Shown: in pieces, positions 35,516 through 44,595 of the stretch
Layout of the letters: every line of letters starts with the position of its first letter
How positions within the stretch are numbered: the stretch's first letter is position 1
Origin: Acinetobacter sp. C32I
GTDB taxonomy: Bacteria > Pseudomonadota > Gammaproteobacteria > Pseudomonadales > Moraxellaceae
Direction: 5' to 3'
Assembly (NCBI RefSeq): GCF_023702715.1
Contig: NZ_CP098480.1
Span: forward strand, 3,720,001 to 3,784,000
Length of the DNA: 64,000 nt
Made by a program: the position numbers and the translations under genes
Notes under the pieces: model-generated
The model's database searches: none
Told to the model about the DNA's origin: nothing
The model's input: only the letters and a program-made list of their open reading frames with translations

Positions 35516-37351
35516 ATGTCAGATATTAAAACTCTCCGTAACATTGCCATTATTGCGCACGTCGATCATGGTAAGACGACTCTAGTCGACAAACTTTTAC
35601 AACAATCAGGTGCTCTTGGTGATCGCGCAGGCGAGATTGAACGTGTTATGGATTCTAACGCGCTTGAGTCTGAACGTGGTATTACCATTCTTGCAAAAAA
35701 CACTGCAATCAAATGGTTAGACGCACGTACAAACACCGAATACCGCATTAACATTGTGGACACCCCAGGACACGCCGACTTTGGTGGTGAAGTGGAACGT
35801 GTAATGTCGATGGTTGACTGTGTATTGCTTCTTGTAGATTCACAAGAAGGTCCAATGCCACAAACTCGTTTCGTAACGCAAAAAGCGTTCGCGCGTGGTT
35901 TGAAGCCAATCGTGATTATCAACAAAGTTGACAAGCCAAGCGCGCGTCCAGATTGGGTAATCGATCAAGTATTTGATTTGTTTGACAACCTTGGTGGTAC
36001 AGACGAACAGTTAGACTTCCCAATCGTTTATGCTTCAGGCTTACGTGGTGTTGCTGGTCCTTCACCAGAAGAATTAGCGGAAGACATGACACCGTTGTTC
36101 CAAACGATTGTAGATATTGTTGAACCACCGGCAGTTGATGTTGATGGTCCATTCCAAATGCAGATTTCATCACTTGACTATAACAGTTTCGTTGGTGTTA
36201 TCGGTGTTGGTCGTATCCAACGTGGTTCAGTGAAATTAAACACACCAGTCACTGTGATTGATAAAGAAGGTAAGACACGTAACGGTCGTATCTTAAAAAT
36301 CATGGGTTACCACGGTTTAGAGCGTGTTGATGTAGAATCTGCATCAGCAGGTGATATCGTATGTATTACAGGTATTGACGCATTAAACATTTCTGACACG
36401 ATTTGTGATCCGAAAAATGTAGAAGCTTTACCTGCATTGTCTGTAGACGAACCTACAGTTTCGATGACATTCCAAGTAAACAACTCACCATTCGCTGGTA
36501 AAGAAGGTAAGTTTGTTACTTCACGTAACATCCGTGAACGTCTTGATCGCGAATTGATTCACAACGTAGCTTTACGTGTTGAAGATACTGACAGTCCAGA
36601 CCGTTTCAAAGTTTCTGGTCGTGGTGAACTTCACCTTTCAGTATTGATTGAAAACATGCGTCGCGAAGGCTTCGAAATGGGCGTATCACGTCCACAAGTA
36701 ATCATCAAAGAAATTGATGGTGAAAGACAAGAGCCGTATGAAAACGTAACTTTTGACGTTGAAGAACAGCACCAAGGTTCTGTAATGGAACAAATGGGTC
36801 ACCGTAAAGGTGAGATGACCAATATGGAAGTTGATGGCAAAGGCCGTATCCGTATTGAGGCAACTGTACCTTCACGTGGTTTGATTGGTTTCCGTTCTGA
36901 ATTCTTGACCATGACTTCTGGTACAGGGATCATGACATCAAGCTTCTCTCATTACGGTCCTGTGAAACAGGGTAGCGTAGCGAAGCGTCAAAACGGTGTA
37001 TTGATTTCTATGGTTCAAGGTACTTGCTTGGGCTATGCACTCTTCACGCTTCAAGACCGTGGTCGTTTATTCGCGAAGCCACAGTTAGAAGTGTACGAAG
37101 GGATGATCGTGGGTATTAACTCTCGTTCAGACGATATGGTTGTAAACCCAACTAAAGCAAAACAGTTAACCAACGTTCGTGCGTCTGGTACTGATGATGC
37201 TTTAACTTTGACACCTGCAATTGAATACACGCTTGAACAAGCACTTGAATTCATTGAAGATGATGAGTTAGTAGAAGTTACACCAAAATCGATTCGTATT
37301 CGTAAGCGTTACTTAACTGAAAACGAACGTAAGCGTAACCGCGATAAATAA
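35516..37351 (+). CDS. typA: Ribosome-associated translational GTPase TypA/BipA
   Basis: This 611-residue EF-G-like GTPase assists 50S assembly and growth under stress or cold. G1 is AHVDHGKTTL, G2 includes RGITI, G3 DTPGHAD, G4 NKVD and G5 ASG. Domains II, III and V follow, with the BipA-specific C-terminus (VEVTPKSIRIRKRYL). The start MSDIKTLRN is the conserved N-terminus; the frame is open 63 codons upstream, overlapping the divergent permease, but that part is non-coding. A 12-bp terminator follows. Confidence 0.96.
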   Translation: MSDIKTLRNIAIIAHVDHGKTTLVDKLLQQSGALGDRAGEIERVMDSNALESERGITILAKNTAIKWLDARTNTEYRINIVDTPGHADFGGEVERVMSMVDCVLLLVDSQEGPMPQTRFVTQKAFARGLKPIVIINKVDKPSARPDWVIDQVFDLFDNLGGTDEQLDFPIVYASGLRGVAGPSPEELAEDMTPLFQTIVDIVEPPAVDVDGPFQMQISSLDYNSFVGVIGVGRIQRGSVKLNTPVTVIDKEGKTRNGRILKIMGYHGLERVDVESASAGDIVCITGIDALNISDTICDPKNVEALPALSVDEPTVSMTFQVNNSPFAGKEGKFVTSRNIRERLDRELIHNVALRVEDTDSPDRFKVSGRGELHLSVLIENMRREGFEMGVSRPQVIIKEIDGERQEPYENVTFDVEEQHQGSVMEQMGHRKGEMTNMEVDGKGRIRIEATVPSRGLIGFRSEFLTMTSGTGIMTSSFSHYGPVKQGSVAKRQNGVLISMVQGTCLGYALFTLQDRGRLFAKPQLEVYEGMIVGINSRSDDMVVNPTKAKQLTNVRASGTDDALTLTPAIEYTLEQALEFIEDDELVEVTPKSIRIRKRYLTENERKRNRDK

Positions 37352-37373
37352 TTTTTCTTCACTGAAAAATGAC

Positions 37374-37401
37374 AAAACCGCTAAATTTATTTAGCGGTTT
37401 T
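37374..37401 (+). terminator. Terminator of typA
   Basis: The perfect 12-bp stem AAAACCGCTAAA/TTTAGCGGTTTT has a 4-nt loop and T-tail, 23 nt after the stop codon. Confidence 0.93.
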
Positions 37402-37510
37402 TTATTGCATAAACCTAAGCGGAAGAACATGCTTAAACACATATTTTTATTAAAATAAAAAGTGTTGTTAAAGTGTGAAATAACTTTCTTTTTTTGATAA
37501 AAATATTAAA

Positions 37511-37531
37511 TTATCAACATTATGTGGATAA
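37511..37531. other. Pair of DnaA-box-like 9-mers upstream of mscL
   Basis: TTATCAACA (37511-37519) has one mismatch to the DnaA box. TGTGGATAA (37523-37531) is a perfect box on the other strand; the two face each other 3 bp apart. Two boxes can occur by chance in AT-rich DNA. There is no origin gene context here. Confidence 0.3.
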
Positions 37532-37596
37532 CTGCGCCTGTGTAATAAACAATGCAAAAACAGGTTGCGATCAAGTTCAACTCTGGAGAGTTATAG

Positions 37597-38028
37597 ATGA
37601 GTATTATTAAAGAATTTAAAGAATTTGCCATCAAAGGCAATATGATGGATTTAGCGATTGGTGTCATCATTGGTGGTGCTTTCGGTAAAATCATTGATTC
37701 ATTAGTGAAAGATATCGTGATGCCGGTGATTTCATGGATCTTGGGTGGTGATGTGGATTACACCAACTGGTTCCTTATCCTCGGCGATAACCCGAACAAT
37801 GTGACGACCCTGAAAGCGGCACAGGATGCAGGACTGAATGTATTTGCTTATGGTAGCTTCTTAACCATTCTGATTAACTTCTTGTTATTGGCATGGGTTG
37901 TATTCTTGTTGGTGAAAGTGATGAACCGTATCCGCAAACAAGAAGAGGCTGCGCCTGAGCCTGAAGCAACACCAGAAGATGTTCAATTGTTACGTGAAAT
38001 TCGTGATGAGTTGAAGAAACAGGGTTAA
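37597..38028 (+). CDS. mscL: Large-conductance mechanosensitive channel MscL
   Basis: This 143-residue inner-membrane channel opens under hypo-osmotic tension. The N-terminal amphipathic helix [43 protein letters not shown] leads into TM1 (gate Gly/Ala pattern). A periplasmic loop follows (about 50-78), then TM2 ([25 protein letters not shown]) and the cytoplasmic helix bundle ending [24 protein letters not shown] precedes the ATG. It is monocistronic. Confidence 0.96.
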   Translation: MSIIKEFKEFAIKGNMMDLAIGVIIGGAFGKIIDSLVKDIVMPVISWILGGDVDYTNWFLILGDNPNNVTTLKAAQDAGLNVFAYGSFLTILINFLLLAWVVFLLVKVMNRIRKQEEAAPEPEATPEDVQLLREIRDELKKQG

Positions 38029-38039
38029 CTCATCTTGTA

Positions 38040-38068
38040 AAAAAACGGCATTTGAAGTGCCGTTTTTT
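38040..38068 (+). terminator. Terminator of mscL
   Basis: The stem AAAAAACGGCA/TGCCGTTTTTT with a 7-nt loop lies 12 nt after the stop codon. Confidence 0.92.
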
Positions 38069-38184
38069 ATTGCCTATTAAAATAGATTACCACTGGATAA
38101 TGCGGTGAAAATCATCATTTTACATAGAAAAATTGCTGCTTTCATTTTAAGATGCTGTGCATATGATGAAGGGGATTAACTAAC

Positions 38185-38517
38185 ATGAACCAATTATTTG
38201 TATATGGCACACTCTGCCCAAATCGAGAAAATGCCCATATTTTGGGTGGAATCGGGGGGGACTGGCAGCAGGCTTCGGTGCATGGCACCATTCATATTTT
38301 GGATTGGGGCCCAGATCGCGGTTTGCCTGCAATGGTGCTAAATGAAGCAGATCCTTTGGTTGAGGGCTATCTATTTAGTACGGATAAGTTAGAACAGAAT
38401 TGGCAAATGTTGGATGAATTTGAAGGGATACAATATCAACGTGTAAAGGTTCAGGTTCAGTTGTCTGATGGCGGCACAACATTGGCATGGACTTATGTGA
38501 TGAAGCCTCAGGCTTAA
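38185..38517 (+). CDS. Gamma-glutamylcyclotransferase family protein (YtfP-like)
   Basis: This 110-residue protein of the GGCT/AIG2 fold opens with QLFVYGTLCPN (substrate-binding YGTL loop). It continues with GTIHILDWGPDRGLPAMVL and has the catalytic-type Glu in LDEFEGIQYQRVKVQV. Members of this compact group cleave gamma-glutamylamines or are uncharacterised (YtfP). The substrate is unknown. It is monocistronic. Confidence 0.85.
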   Translation: MNQLFVYGTLCPNRENAHILGGIGGDWQQASVHGTIHILDWGPDRGLPAMVLNEADPLVEGYLFSTDKLEQNWQMLDEFEGIQYQRVKVQVQLSDGGTTLAWTYVMKPQA

Positions 38518-38538
38518 GGTTTATCACAGAACAGGCTG

Positions 38539-38566
38539 TTGAGCTTAAATCATAATTTAAGCTCAA
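38539..38566. terminator. Bidirectional terminator between convergent genes
   Basis: The perfect 12-bp stem TTGAGCTTAAAT/ATTTAAGCTCAA has a CATA loop. It lies between the GGCT gene and ppiC. Confidence 0.8.
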
Positions 38567-38575
38567 ACCCAGCGA

Positions 38576-38866
38576 TTATCTCAAACCATCCATACGGAAT
38601 TTGACTTCGACCAGATGGAAGCCAAATTGGCTTTTAATCGGACCATGTAAAATACGCTCTGCTGCGCTGAAAACCAGTTTATCGATCACAGGGACCAACT
38701 GACCTTTTTTCACTTCACCGAGTTCACCACCACGTTTTGCTGAATTACAGGTTGAATATTGCTTGGCAACCTTGCTGAAATCCGCACCCGACTGAATCCG
38801 TTTTTTTAGCTGCTCAGCCAAGTCTTTGTCTTTAACTAGAATATGTCGAACAATCGCAGTTTGCAT
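38576..38866 (-). CDS. ppiC: Peptidyl-prolyl cis-trans isomerase, parvulin type (PpiC)
   Basis: This 96-residue stand-alone parvulin domain accelerates proline isomerisation in the cytosol. Family features are VRHILVKDKDLAEQLKKRI, GADFSKVAKQYSTCNSAKRGGELGEVKKGQLVPVIDKLVFS and the end GPIKSQFGFHLVEV. The active-site His and Cys positions (RHIL, STC) are intact. GGAGAACACATC precedes MQTAIV, so the frame start at 38887 is rejected. It is 30 bp downstream of mutM. Confidence 0.92.
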   Translation of the reverse strand: MQTAIVRHILVKDKDLAEQLKKRIQSGADFSKVAKQYSTCNSAKRGGELGEVKKGQLVPVIDKLVFSAAERILHGPIKSQFGFHLVEVKFRMDGLR

Positions 38867-38896
38867 GATGTGTTCTCCTTCGTACATTTCATAAGC

Positions 38897-39718
38897 TTAC
38901 GCTTTTTTTAACTTCAATGGCTGGCATTGCGGGCAGAATACACTGGCACGCTGACCTAATTTCATATTTTCCAATGTAGTTTCACAATTCACGCACATCT
39001 CACCCGCACGACCATATGCTAAAAGGGTTTGTTGGAAATAACCATTTTCGCCCATTGCATTGCTATAGTCACGTAAGGTTGAACCCCCTAAATCAATCGC
39101 TTGTTTTAAGATGCGTTTAACCTCAATGACCAACTTTTCCACTTGTGCTTTGCTCAGTGTCGAAGCAGGTTGTGCAGGATGAACCCCGATATTGAATAAA
39201 CTTTCAGTCGCGTAAATATTGCCGACACCAACCACCACATGATTATCCATCAAAGCAATTTTAATGCCGACATTTTTTTTACTGAGTTTTTCGCGCAAAT
39301 AAGTTGCGTTAAAGTCTTCACTCAGTGGTTCTGGACCGAGTGTATCAATCAATTTGGTTTGATTAGCTTGGTCTAACCATAGGATGCAGCCGAAGCGTCG
39401 TGGGTCGTGGTAACGAAGTTGCTGATCTTCAAAGTCAATTATGAGGTGATCATGTTTTCTCAATTCATCACTGGGTTGACAAAGACGAAAGCTACCAGAC
39501 ATTCCCAAATGCCAAAGCATTTGATCTTGTTCAAATTCTGCCAAGATATATTTAGAACGACGTTTAAGCTGGGTTAAGCGTTGCCCAACTAATTTATCAA
39601 GATCATTGGGAATCGGCCAACGTAAGCTTGCATTCAAGACTTTGACTGCTTGCACACGTTGCTCTAACAAGGGGAGTAGGCTGGTTTTGGTAGTTTCAAC
39701 TTCAGGAAGTTCGGGCAT
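38897..39718 (-). CDS. mutM: Formamidopyrimidine-DNA glycosylase (Fpg/MutM)
   Basis: This 273-residue base-excision enzyme removes 8-oxoguanine and formamidopyrimidines and nicks the strand. It begins MPELPEVE, where the Pro is the catalytic N-terminal nucleophile after Met removal, followed by Glu. The helix-two-turn-helix region and the C-terminal zinc finger (CVNCETTLENMKLGQRASVFCPQC) are complete. The frame runs nine codons further upstream, but only this start gives a working enzyme. The ppiC gene follows 30 bp downstream. Confidence 0.96.
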   Translation of the reverse strand: MPELPEVETTKTSLLPLLEQRVQAVKVLNASLRWPIPNDLDKLVGQRLTQLKRRSKYILAEFEQDQMLWHLGMSGSFRLCQPSDELRKHDHLIIDFEDQQLRYHDPRRFGCILWLDQANQTKLIDTLGPEPLSEDFNATYLREKLSKKNVGIKIALMDNHVVVGVGNIYATESLFNIGVHPAQPASTLSKAQVEKLVIEVKRILKQAIDLGGSTLRDYSNAMGENGYFQQTLLAYGRAGEMCVNCETTLENMKLGQRASVFCPQCQPLKLKKA

Positions 39719-39925
39719 AATGAGCTCAAGTTGTTTCAACAACAATACAATGAGGGTAAATGTTTCACTTACAATTATGACGGTATTTAATTTTATTTGC
39801 TAATGCAGATCAGCAATCTGATTAATGCTTTTAGCTAAAGTTAAATGTGTAAGATAAATATAAAATAATCAGACTCTTACTTTTAAAAAGCCTTTCTTTG
39901 AAATTTTGAGAAATAAGGAATCTTC

Positions 39926-42055
39926 ATGCCTTCACCGAAAATTAACCTTTTATACGGTTGTGTTGCAATGTGTATGGGGTTAAGCAACTCCCTTGTTTGG
40001 GCTGCTGCGCCTAATGCAGAATCGGCAGTACAGCTTTCAACGATTAAAGTTGAAGCAACACGTACCGATACCACGTATATGGAAACCCCAGCATCGATCT
40101 TTAGAGTAGATATGCCTCAGAATGATCAATCTGCGCAGGTGAACTTAACCGAAGTGGTGAAAGGTATTCCAAGTGTGCAATTACGCAATCGTGAAAATTA
40201 TGCTCAAGATTTGCAGCTTTCGATGCGAGGTTTTGGTGCGCGTTCTACCTTTGGTGTGCGTGGGATCCGCTTATATACCGATGGTATTCCAGCCACGATG
40301 CCCGATGGTCAGGGGCAGACTTCAAATATAGACTTAAGTAGTCTCAGTCATCTTGAGGTGTTAACTGGCCCATTCTCATCACTTTATGGTAACTCATCCG
40401 GTGGAGCAATTTTGGCGACGACTCGAGAGGGGCAGGGTAAAGACTCGATTGAGATGAGTTATGCGGGTGGCAGCCATAACAAGAATCGTGCAGGTCTGGT
40501 ACTACAGGGTGGTGCGAAAAATCAAAATGAACCGAGCTATATCATCAGTTCCTCATATTTTGATACCGATGGCTATCGTGACCATAGCAGTGCAGAAAAA
40601 GTCTTAAATAATGCGAAACTGACGTGGAACTTGGATGACGGCAGTAAAATTAATTGGGTCACTAACTATGTCAAGATTCATGCAGATGATCCGCAAGGAT
40701 TAAATAGAGCCCAATGGCAGCAAAATCCGCGTCAAGTTAACGATACGAATAATCTCTATAATGTGCGTAAAGATATTGAACAAACGCAAACGGGTGTGAC
40801 TTGGTCGAAACCAATTAATGATCAGCATGAACTATATGCAATGGCCTATCTTGGCAATCGACAAGTAACACAATATCAATCAATTCCTCAATCCGCGCAA
40901 AAAAATCCTAACCATGCAGGTGGTGTGATTGATTTTGAGCGTAATTATTATGGTGCTGATTTCCGCTGGACAGGCAAAGAGCTGTTGCCGAATACCACTT
41001 TTAGTGTAGGGGTTGCGGTTGATAGCATGAATGAAGACCGTAAAGGTTATGAAAACTTTAATCTACTAAATGGTCAGCCATCTTATGGTGTAAAAGGTAC
41101 ATTACGTCGTAATGAAGACAATACCTTGTGGAACGTTGATCCCTATTTACAAGCATCATGGCAATTTTTACCGACTTGGCGCTTAGATACGGGTGTACGC
41201 TATAGTAATGTGCATTACAAATCCAAGGATCACTATTTAAGTAACGGTAATGATAGTGATAAAACGGATTACAATAAGGTCCTGCCATCAGCTGCCTTAA
41301 GTTGGCAAATTGCACCTGAGTTATTAGCCTATGCCAGCTACGCAAAAGGTTTTGAAACACCGACCTTCACAGAAATGGCTTATCAAGCTGATCCTAAAAA
41401 GTCTGGGTTTAACTTCGATCTCAAACCATCGACAAGTGATAACTATGAAGTGGGGTTGAAATCGCAAAACCCGTTTGGTGATTTCACTTTGGCTGTTTTC
41501 CAGAGCAAGACTAAGAATGATATTGTTTCGGCAGGTACTTCTGATGGTCGTTCAACCTTTAGAAATGCGGATAAAACCTTGCGCCAAGGTGCTGAATTTG
41601 CATGGAATAAAAAGCTTTGGAAAGACTTAGAAATGAATGCCAGTTATGGTTATTTGGATGCCAAATTTGATGCCGAAATTCCGGCTGTAGGTACGGTCAA
41701 GGCTGTTGGAAAGGGCAATGCAATTCCGGGGATTGCCAAGAACCAAGCTTTTCTTGGCTTGGCGTGGAAGCCTGAGCAGGGCTTCTATGCGGGTGCAGAT
41801 GCGCAGTATATGGACAAGGTCTATGTGGATGATGTGAATAGTGATACAGCGCCAAGCTATGCTGTTGCTTCAATTTATACAGGATATGCATGGAAATATG
41901 TAGATTGGGGTATTAATGGCTTTGCGCGTATTGATAATTTATTCGATAAGAACTATGCGGGCTCTGTAATTGTGAATGATAGCAATGGTCGCTTCTTTGA
42001 ACCTGCAGATGGGCGCAATTGGAGTGCTGGAATTAAAGTGAGTAAACAGTTCTAA
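39926..42055 (+). CDS. TonB-dependent outer-membrane receptor
   Basis: This 709-residue receptor imports a ligand such as an iron chelate with energy from TonB. A signal peptide (to about residue 27, VWAAAP) is followed by a TonB box-like STIKVEATRTD. The plug domain runs from there, with LTEVVKGIPSVQLRNRENYAQDLQLSMRGFGARSTFGVRGIRLYTDGIPATMPDGQGQTSNIDL. The barrel ends in the TonB-receptor C-terminal motif NWSAGIKVSKQF. The plug resembles FecA-like receptors. The ligand is unknown, since no siderophore or regulator genes are near. AAGGAATCTTC precedes the ATG. Confidence 0.9.
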   Translation: MPSPKINLLYGCVAMCMGLSNSLVWAAAPNAESAVQLSTIKVEATRTDTTYMETPASIFRVDMPQNDQSAQVNLTEVVKGIPSVQLRNRENYAQDLQLSMRGFGARSTFGVRGIRLYTDGIPATMPDGQGQTSNIDLSSLSHLEVLTGPFSSLYGNSSGGAILATTREGQGKDSIEMSYAGGSHNKNRAGLVLQGGAKNQNEPSYIISSSYFDTDGYRDHSSAEKVLNNAKLTWNLDDGSKINWVTNYVKIHADDPQGLNRAQWQQNPRQVNDTNNLYNVRKDIEQTQTGVTWSKPINDQHELYAMAYLGNRQVTQYQSIPQSAQKNPNHAGGVIDFERNYYGADFRWTGKELLPNTTFSVGVAVDSMNEDRKGYENFNLLNGQPSYGVKGTLRRNEDNTLWNVDPYLQASWQFLPTWRLDTGVRYSNVHYKSKDHYLSNGNDSDKTDYNKVLPSAALSWQIAPELLAYASYAKGFETPTFTEMAYQADPKKSGFNFDLKPSTSDNYEVGLKSQNPFGDFTLAVFQSKTKNDIVSAGTSDGRSTFRNADKTLRQGAEFAWNKKLWKDLEMNASYGYLDAKFDAEIPAVGTVKAVGKGNAIPGIAKNQAFLGLAWKPEQGFYAGADAQYMDKVYVDDVNSDTAPSYAVASIYTGYAWKYVDWGINGFARIDNLFDKNYAGSVIVNDSNGRFFEPADGRNWSAGIKVSKQF

Positions 42056-42059
42056 GTAA

Positions 42060-42087
42060 AAAGAGCAGCATTTTTATGCTGCTCTTT
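42060..42087. terminator. Bidirectional terminator between receptor and Sel1 genes
   Basis: The perfect 12-bp stem AAAGAGCAGCAT/ATGCTGCTCTTT with a 4-nt loop lies between the two convergent genes. Confidence 0.92.
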
Positions 42088-42092
42088 GTTTT

Positions 42093-42893
42093 TTACTTTT
42101 TGGGTGCTGCTTTTTTCGCAGCAATTGCTTCTTCAACTTTGGCTAAAGACTCTTTCGCATTGGGATAGTTTGCTGCAGCTAAACGAGAGAATATATTTTT
42201 TGCCTGCTCTAAGTCCTGATCGATAATATTACCATTGGCGAGCATATTGCCTAAAATCATCAGGGATGGTGCATAACCTTTCTTGGACAGGTCTTTTAAG
42301 CTTTCAACCGCTTGTTGCTGCATGAATGGATTTTTATTCTTTACGCCAATGCCAAGATCATATACTGCTTTTAAGTTCTTAGCAGGATAATAATCTTTTC
42401 TTAATAACGGTAATAACTTCTGAATGGCAAGTTGGTCATATTCAGGCTTACCTTGTCTAAAAAGAATATCCGCAAACTCAACAGTCGCTTCATCCGAGCC
42501 TTGAATTGATGCTTTCTCTAAATATTCTTTATATTTTTGTGGATTCTTAGCTAGCCCAAGTGTGCCTTTATGGTAGGCCTGAGCGAGTGCAAAGCTTGCA
42601 GGGCCATAACCTTTGTTCGATGCATCTTGATAATACTGCAATGCTTTCTTTTCATCTTTCGCTGTGCCTTGCCCAGCTTGAGTCATATAACCTAAATTGA
42701 AGATCGCTTGCTTATTTCCAGTATTGGCCAAACGCTGCATTTCCTGAAAGGCTGCGGGATAGTCTTTGGCTTCGTAAAGTTGGGTCGCTTTAGTAAATAA
42801 CGGATCGGTCTTGACGGTTGTCGCTTTAGTGTCTGCTGCGAATGCTGTATGGCTTACAATCATCATTAAACTCGCGATGAGCAATTTTTTCAT
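42093..42893 (-). CDS. Exported Sel1-like (tetratricopeptide-type) repeat protein
   Basis: This 266-residue protein has a signal peptide (MKKLLIASLMMIVSHTAFAA) and about five alpha-alpha repeats of the Sel1 type, for example AIFNLGYMTQAGQGTAKDEKKALQYYQDAS and ASFALAQAYHKGTLGLAKNPQKYKEYLEKAS. Such repeats mediate protein-protein contact in the periplasm. AAAGGAAAATAAAC precedes the chosen ATG. The partner is unknown. Confidence 0.85.
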   Translation of the reverse strand: MKKLLIASLMMIVSHTAFAADTKATTVKTDPLFTKATQLYEAKDYPAAFQEMQRLANTGNKQAIFNLGYMTQAGQGTAKDEKKALQYYQDASNKGYGPASFALAQAYHKGTLGLAKNPQKYKEYLEKASIQGSDEATVEFADILFRQGKPEYDQLAIQKLLPLLRKDYYPAKNLKAVYDLGIGVKNKNPFMQQQAVESLKDLSKKGYAPSLMILGNMLANGNIIDQDLEQAKNIFSRLAAANYPNAKESLAKVEEAIAAKKAAPKK

Positions 42894-43089
42894 GTTTATT
42901 TTCCTTTCATGTTGATCTGCTTTCATCCTTTGCATAGCAGAACTCAATATGTTGCCTTCATCATAAAAGTTTAGGTAAAAATGTAAATAAGGGTTTTGTA
43001 TAAATCGTGGTGAATAAGAAGAAGGAAAATTAAACCCTGTAATAGTATAAAATTTATTAAATCAATAGTTTATATTTTGTCTTTTCAGG

Positions 43090-43135
43090 TGGAGGCTTGT
43101 GGGTTCTCTCTGGCAAAGAAGTCAACAAACCTCCA
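43090..43135. repeat. Inverted repeat downstream of dsbC
   Basis: Arms GGAGGCTTGT (43091-43100) and ACAAACCTCC (43125-43134) match at nine of ten positions with a 24-nt loop, 11 nt past the dsbC stop. It has no T-run. It may end or stabilise the dsbC transcript. The rest of 42894-43145 holds no gene. Confidence 0.45.
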
Positions 43136-43145
43136 TAATTGCATA

Positions 43146-43877
43146 TTATTTGTTACTGCTGGCTTCCTGTAAAAGCTGCTCAATCTGTTCCGCATTTTGT
43201 GGGCTGCCAGAGAGGCGCATCCCATTTTGCAAGAATAGTGTCGGAGTGCCATCAATTTGTAGTTTTTGGCCTAGGGCAAGATTCTTTTGTATCGGGGTTT
43301 CACATTGTGCTGCATTTTTAGGTGCTTTACGATGCAGCATATAATCCTCCCAAGCTTCGTACTGATTTTTTGAACACCAAATTTGATTGGCAACAGCTTC
43401 TGCTTTGGGATGTAAACTTTTTAGCGGGAACAAAAACAGATACACAGTGACATTATCGATAGAGGTCATATTCTGTTCAAGTTTTTGGCAGTAGGGACAA
43501 TCAGGGTCGCTAAAAACATAAAGAATACGCTCGCCTTTGCCTTTTACATATTTGATGGCCTGATCGAGCGGCAGCTGTTTAACATCAATTTTTCCAAATT
43601 CCGCTAAACGCTCTTCAGTCAGATTTTTCTTGTTTTTGACGTCGAGGAGGTTGCCAAAAAAGAGGTACTTGGCGGTTTCATCCGTATAGATGATTTTACC
43701 TGCGGCATAGACTTCATAAATACCAGGTAAAGGAGAGGAGCTAACTGATTTGACTGGAATATCTGGATAGTTATGCTTGAAGTTTCGTTCTAGTGTTTTG
43801 CTATCGGCATGTAGGCTTTGTAGGCTGAGCAGACTCAAACTGAGTGCAGATAACCATGTTTTGATCATTATTTTCAT
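43146..43877 (-). CDS. dsbC: Thiol:disulfide interchange protein DsbC family
   Basis: This 243-residue periplasmic disulfide isomerase has a signal peptide to about residue 24 (SLQSLHA). The N-terminal dimerisation domain (residues 25-100) reads LERNFKHNYPDIPVKSVSSSPLPGIYEVYA. The thioredoxin-fold domain carries CPYC (Cys127, Cys130) in VFSDPDCPYCQKLEQ and the cis-Pro loop DGTPTLFL. A second cysteine pair (WCSKN, QCETP) matches DsbC. The start at 43877 is preferred over the frame start (43910); MIKTWL at 43868 is also possible. Confidence 0.9.
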   Translation of the reverse strand: MKIMIKTWLSALSLSLLSLQSLHADSKTLERNFKHNYPDIPVKSVSSSPLPGIYEVYAAGKIIYTDETAKYLFFGNLLDVKNKKNLTEERLAEFGKIDVKQLPLDQAIKYVKGKGERILYVFSDPDCPYCQKLEQNMTSIDNVTVYLFLFPLKSLHPKAEAVANQIWCSKNQYEAWEDYMLHRKAPKNAAQCETPIQKNLALGQKLQIDGTPTLFLQNGMRLSGSPQNAEQIEQLLQEASSNK

Positions 43878-43951
43878 GAGGAATCGGTTGTGTTGAGAAT
43901 AAAGGAACAATAACGTTGATTTGCACTTTCGACAAGAATCTAACTCAAACT

Positions 43952-44305
43952 TTATTTTAAATAAGGCTGCATCGCCAATTGAAGCAATTCAATCAGCTCA
44001 GGGTCCATATAGTGGTAGTCATCGGGAATATCGAGCACAAAGACTTTCTTATGCGTGAGTTGTTTTGAAAACTGTTCTTTGATCTGTTGTTTGTGTCGAG
44101 ATTCCATCACAAAGATTTGTTCCGCCCAAGCAATATCCTTTAATGAGAGAGTATGTTTGGCGTGACGGCTGGTCCCTGCAGAACGGGTATGTAGGCCATA
44201 GCCTTGAGCGAAAATACGTTCAGCTGTTGGGCTACGCCATTGATTACGACTGCAAATGAAAAGAGTGTTCAGTATGTTAAATCCAAGAGTTGAAATGAGC
44301 TTCAC
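43952..44305 (-). CDS. Low-molecular-weight protein tyrosine phosphatase-like protein
   Basis: This protein of about 117 residues carries the phosphatase loop CSRNQWRS (Cys18, Arg24; CX5R) and the general-acid loop DIPDDYHYMDPEL. It belongs to the short LMW-PTP family found in many proteobacteria. The region LHTRSAGTSRHAKHTLS is a typical continuation. The listed ATG overlaps the upstream broken gene by 29 nt. Family members usually begin two or three residues before the LFICS strand, so translation could start near codon 12, but no standard start codon is there. Confidence 0.82.
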   Translation of the reverse strand: MKLISTLGFNILNTLFICSRNQWRSPTAERIFAQGYGLHTRSAGTSRHAKHTLSLKDIAWAEQIFVMESRHKQQIKEQFSKQLTHKKVFVLDIPDDYHYMDPELIELLQLAMQPYLK

Positions 44306-44507
44306 GTAAATATTTTGCTTTGGAAATTCGGGGATATTTAATTCTTAATTGCTTGGCACGTGCAAGTTTATCTTGTCGTGTATACAGATATTTCCATTGT
44401 TTAGGGGGCTTTCAACAGAGAGAATTATGCCTACAGTCTCGACCACGAAATAGAAATTTTTGTTTACGTCGCCACGCTCGATTACGTTGTTGTGATACAT
44501 CATCCAT
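44277..44507 (-). pseudogene. Small basic protein gene with an in-frame TGA
   Basis: On the minus strand a 76-codon frame starts at ATG 44507 and ends at TAA 44277, interrupted by one TGA (44414-44412) after residue 31. Before the stop it reads MDDVSQQRNRAWRRKQKF and then LFRGRDCRHNSLC. After it comes KPPKQWKYLYTRQDKLARAK, then a basic stretch QLRIKYPRISKAKYLREAH. Both halves share frame and a Lys/Arg-rich, Trp/Tyr-containing character that suggests an RNA- or ribosome-associated protein. No start codon restarts the second half. A nonsense mutation is the simplest reading. The 3' end overlaps the phosphatase gene. Confidence 0.55.
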
Positions 44508-44566
44508 ATTAAAAAACTCATGAGTTGATCGGGTTCAGCAGCCGCGATAACACATGAGTTTTTAAT
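44508..44566 (-). terminator. Long hairpin, probable ygfZ terminator
   Basis: Arms ATTAAAAAACTCATG (44508-44522) and CATGAGTTTTTAAT (44553-44566) pair with one bulge around a GC-rich loop. On the minus strand it ends in a T-run, 30 nt beyond the ygfZ stop codon. Confidence 0.7.
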
Positions 44567-44595
44567 ATAAAATCAAAGCCTGATTTTACAAGTAT

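Noticed and set aside
37511..37531. Replication origin
   Set aside because: Only two boxes, with no AT-rich unwinding region of note and no dnaA, dnaN or gidA nearby.
44319..44523. Alternative open frames over the broken small gene, including a 67-codon plus-strand frame and a minus-strand frame of about 58 codons from 44521
   Set aside because: Codon use and amino acid composition (many Cys, no ribosome binding site) look random; the interrupted basic frame explains the region better.
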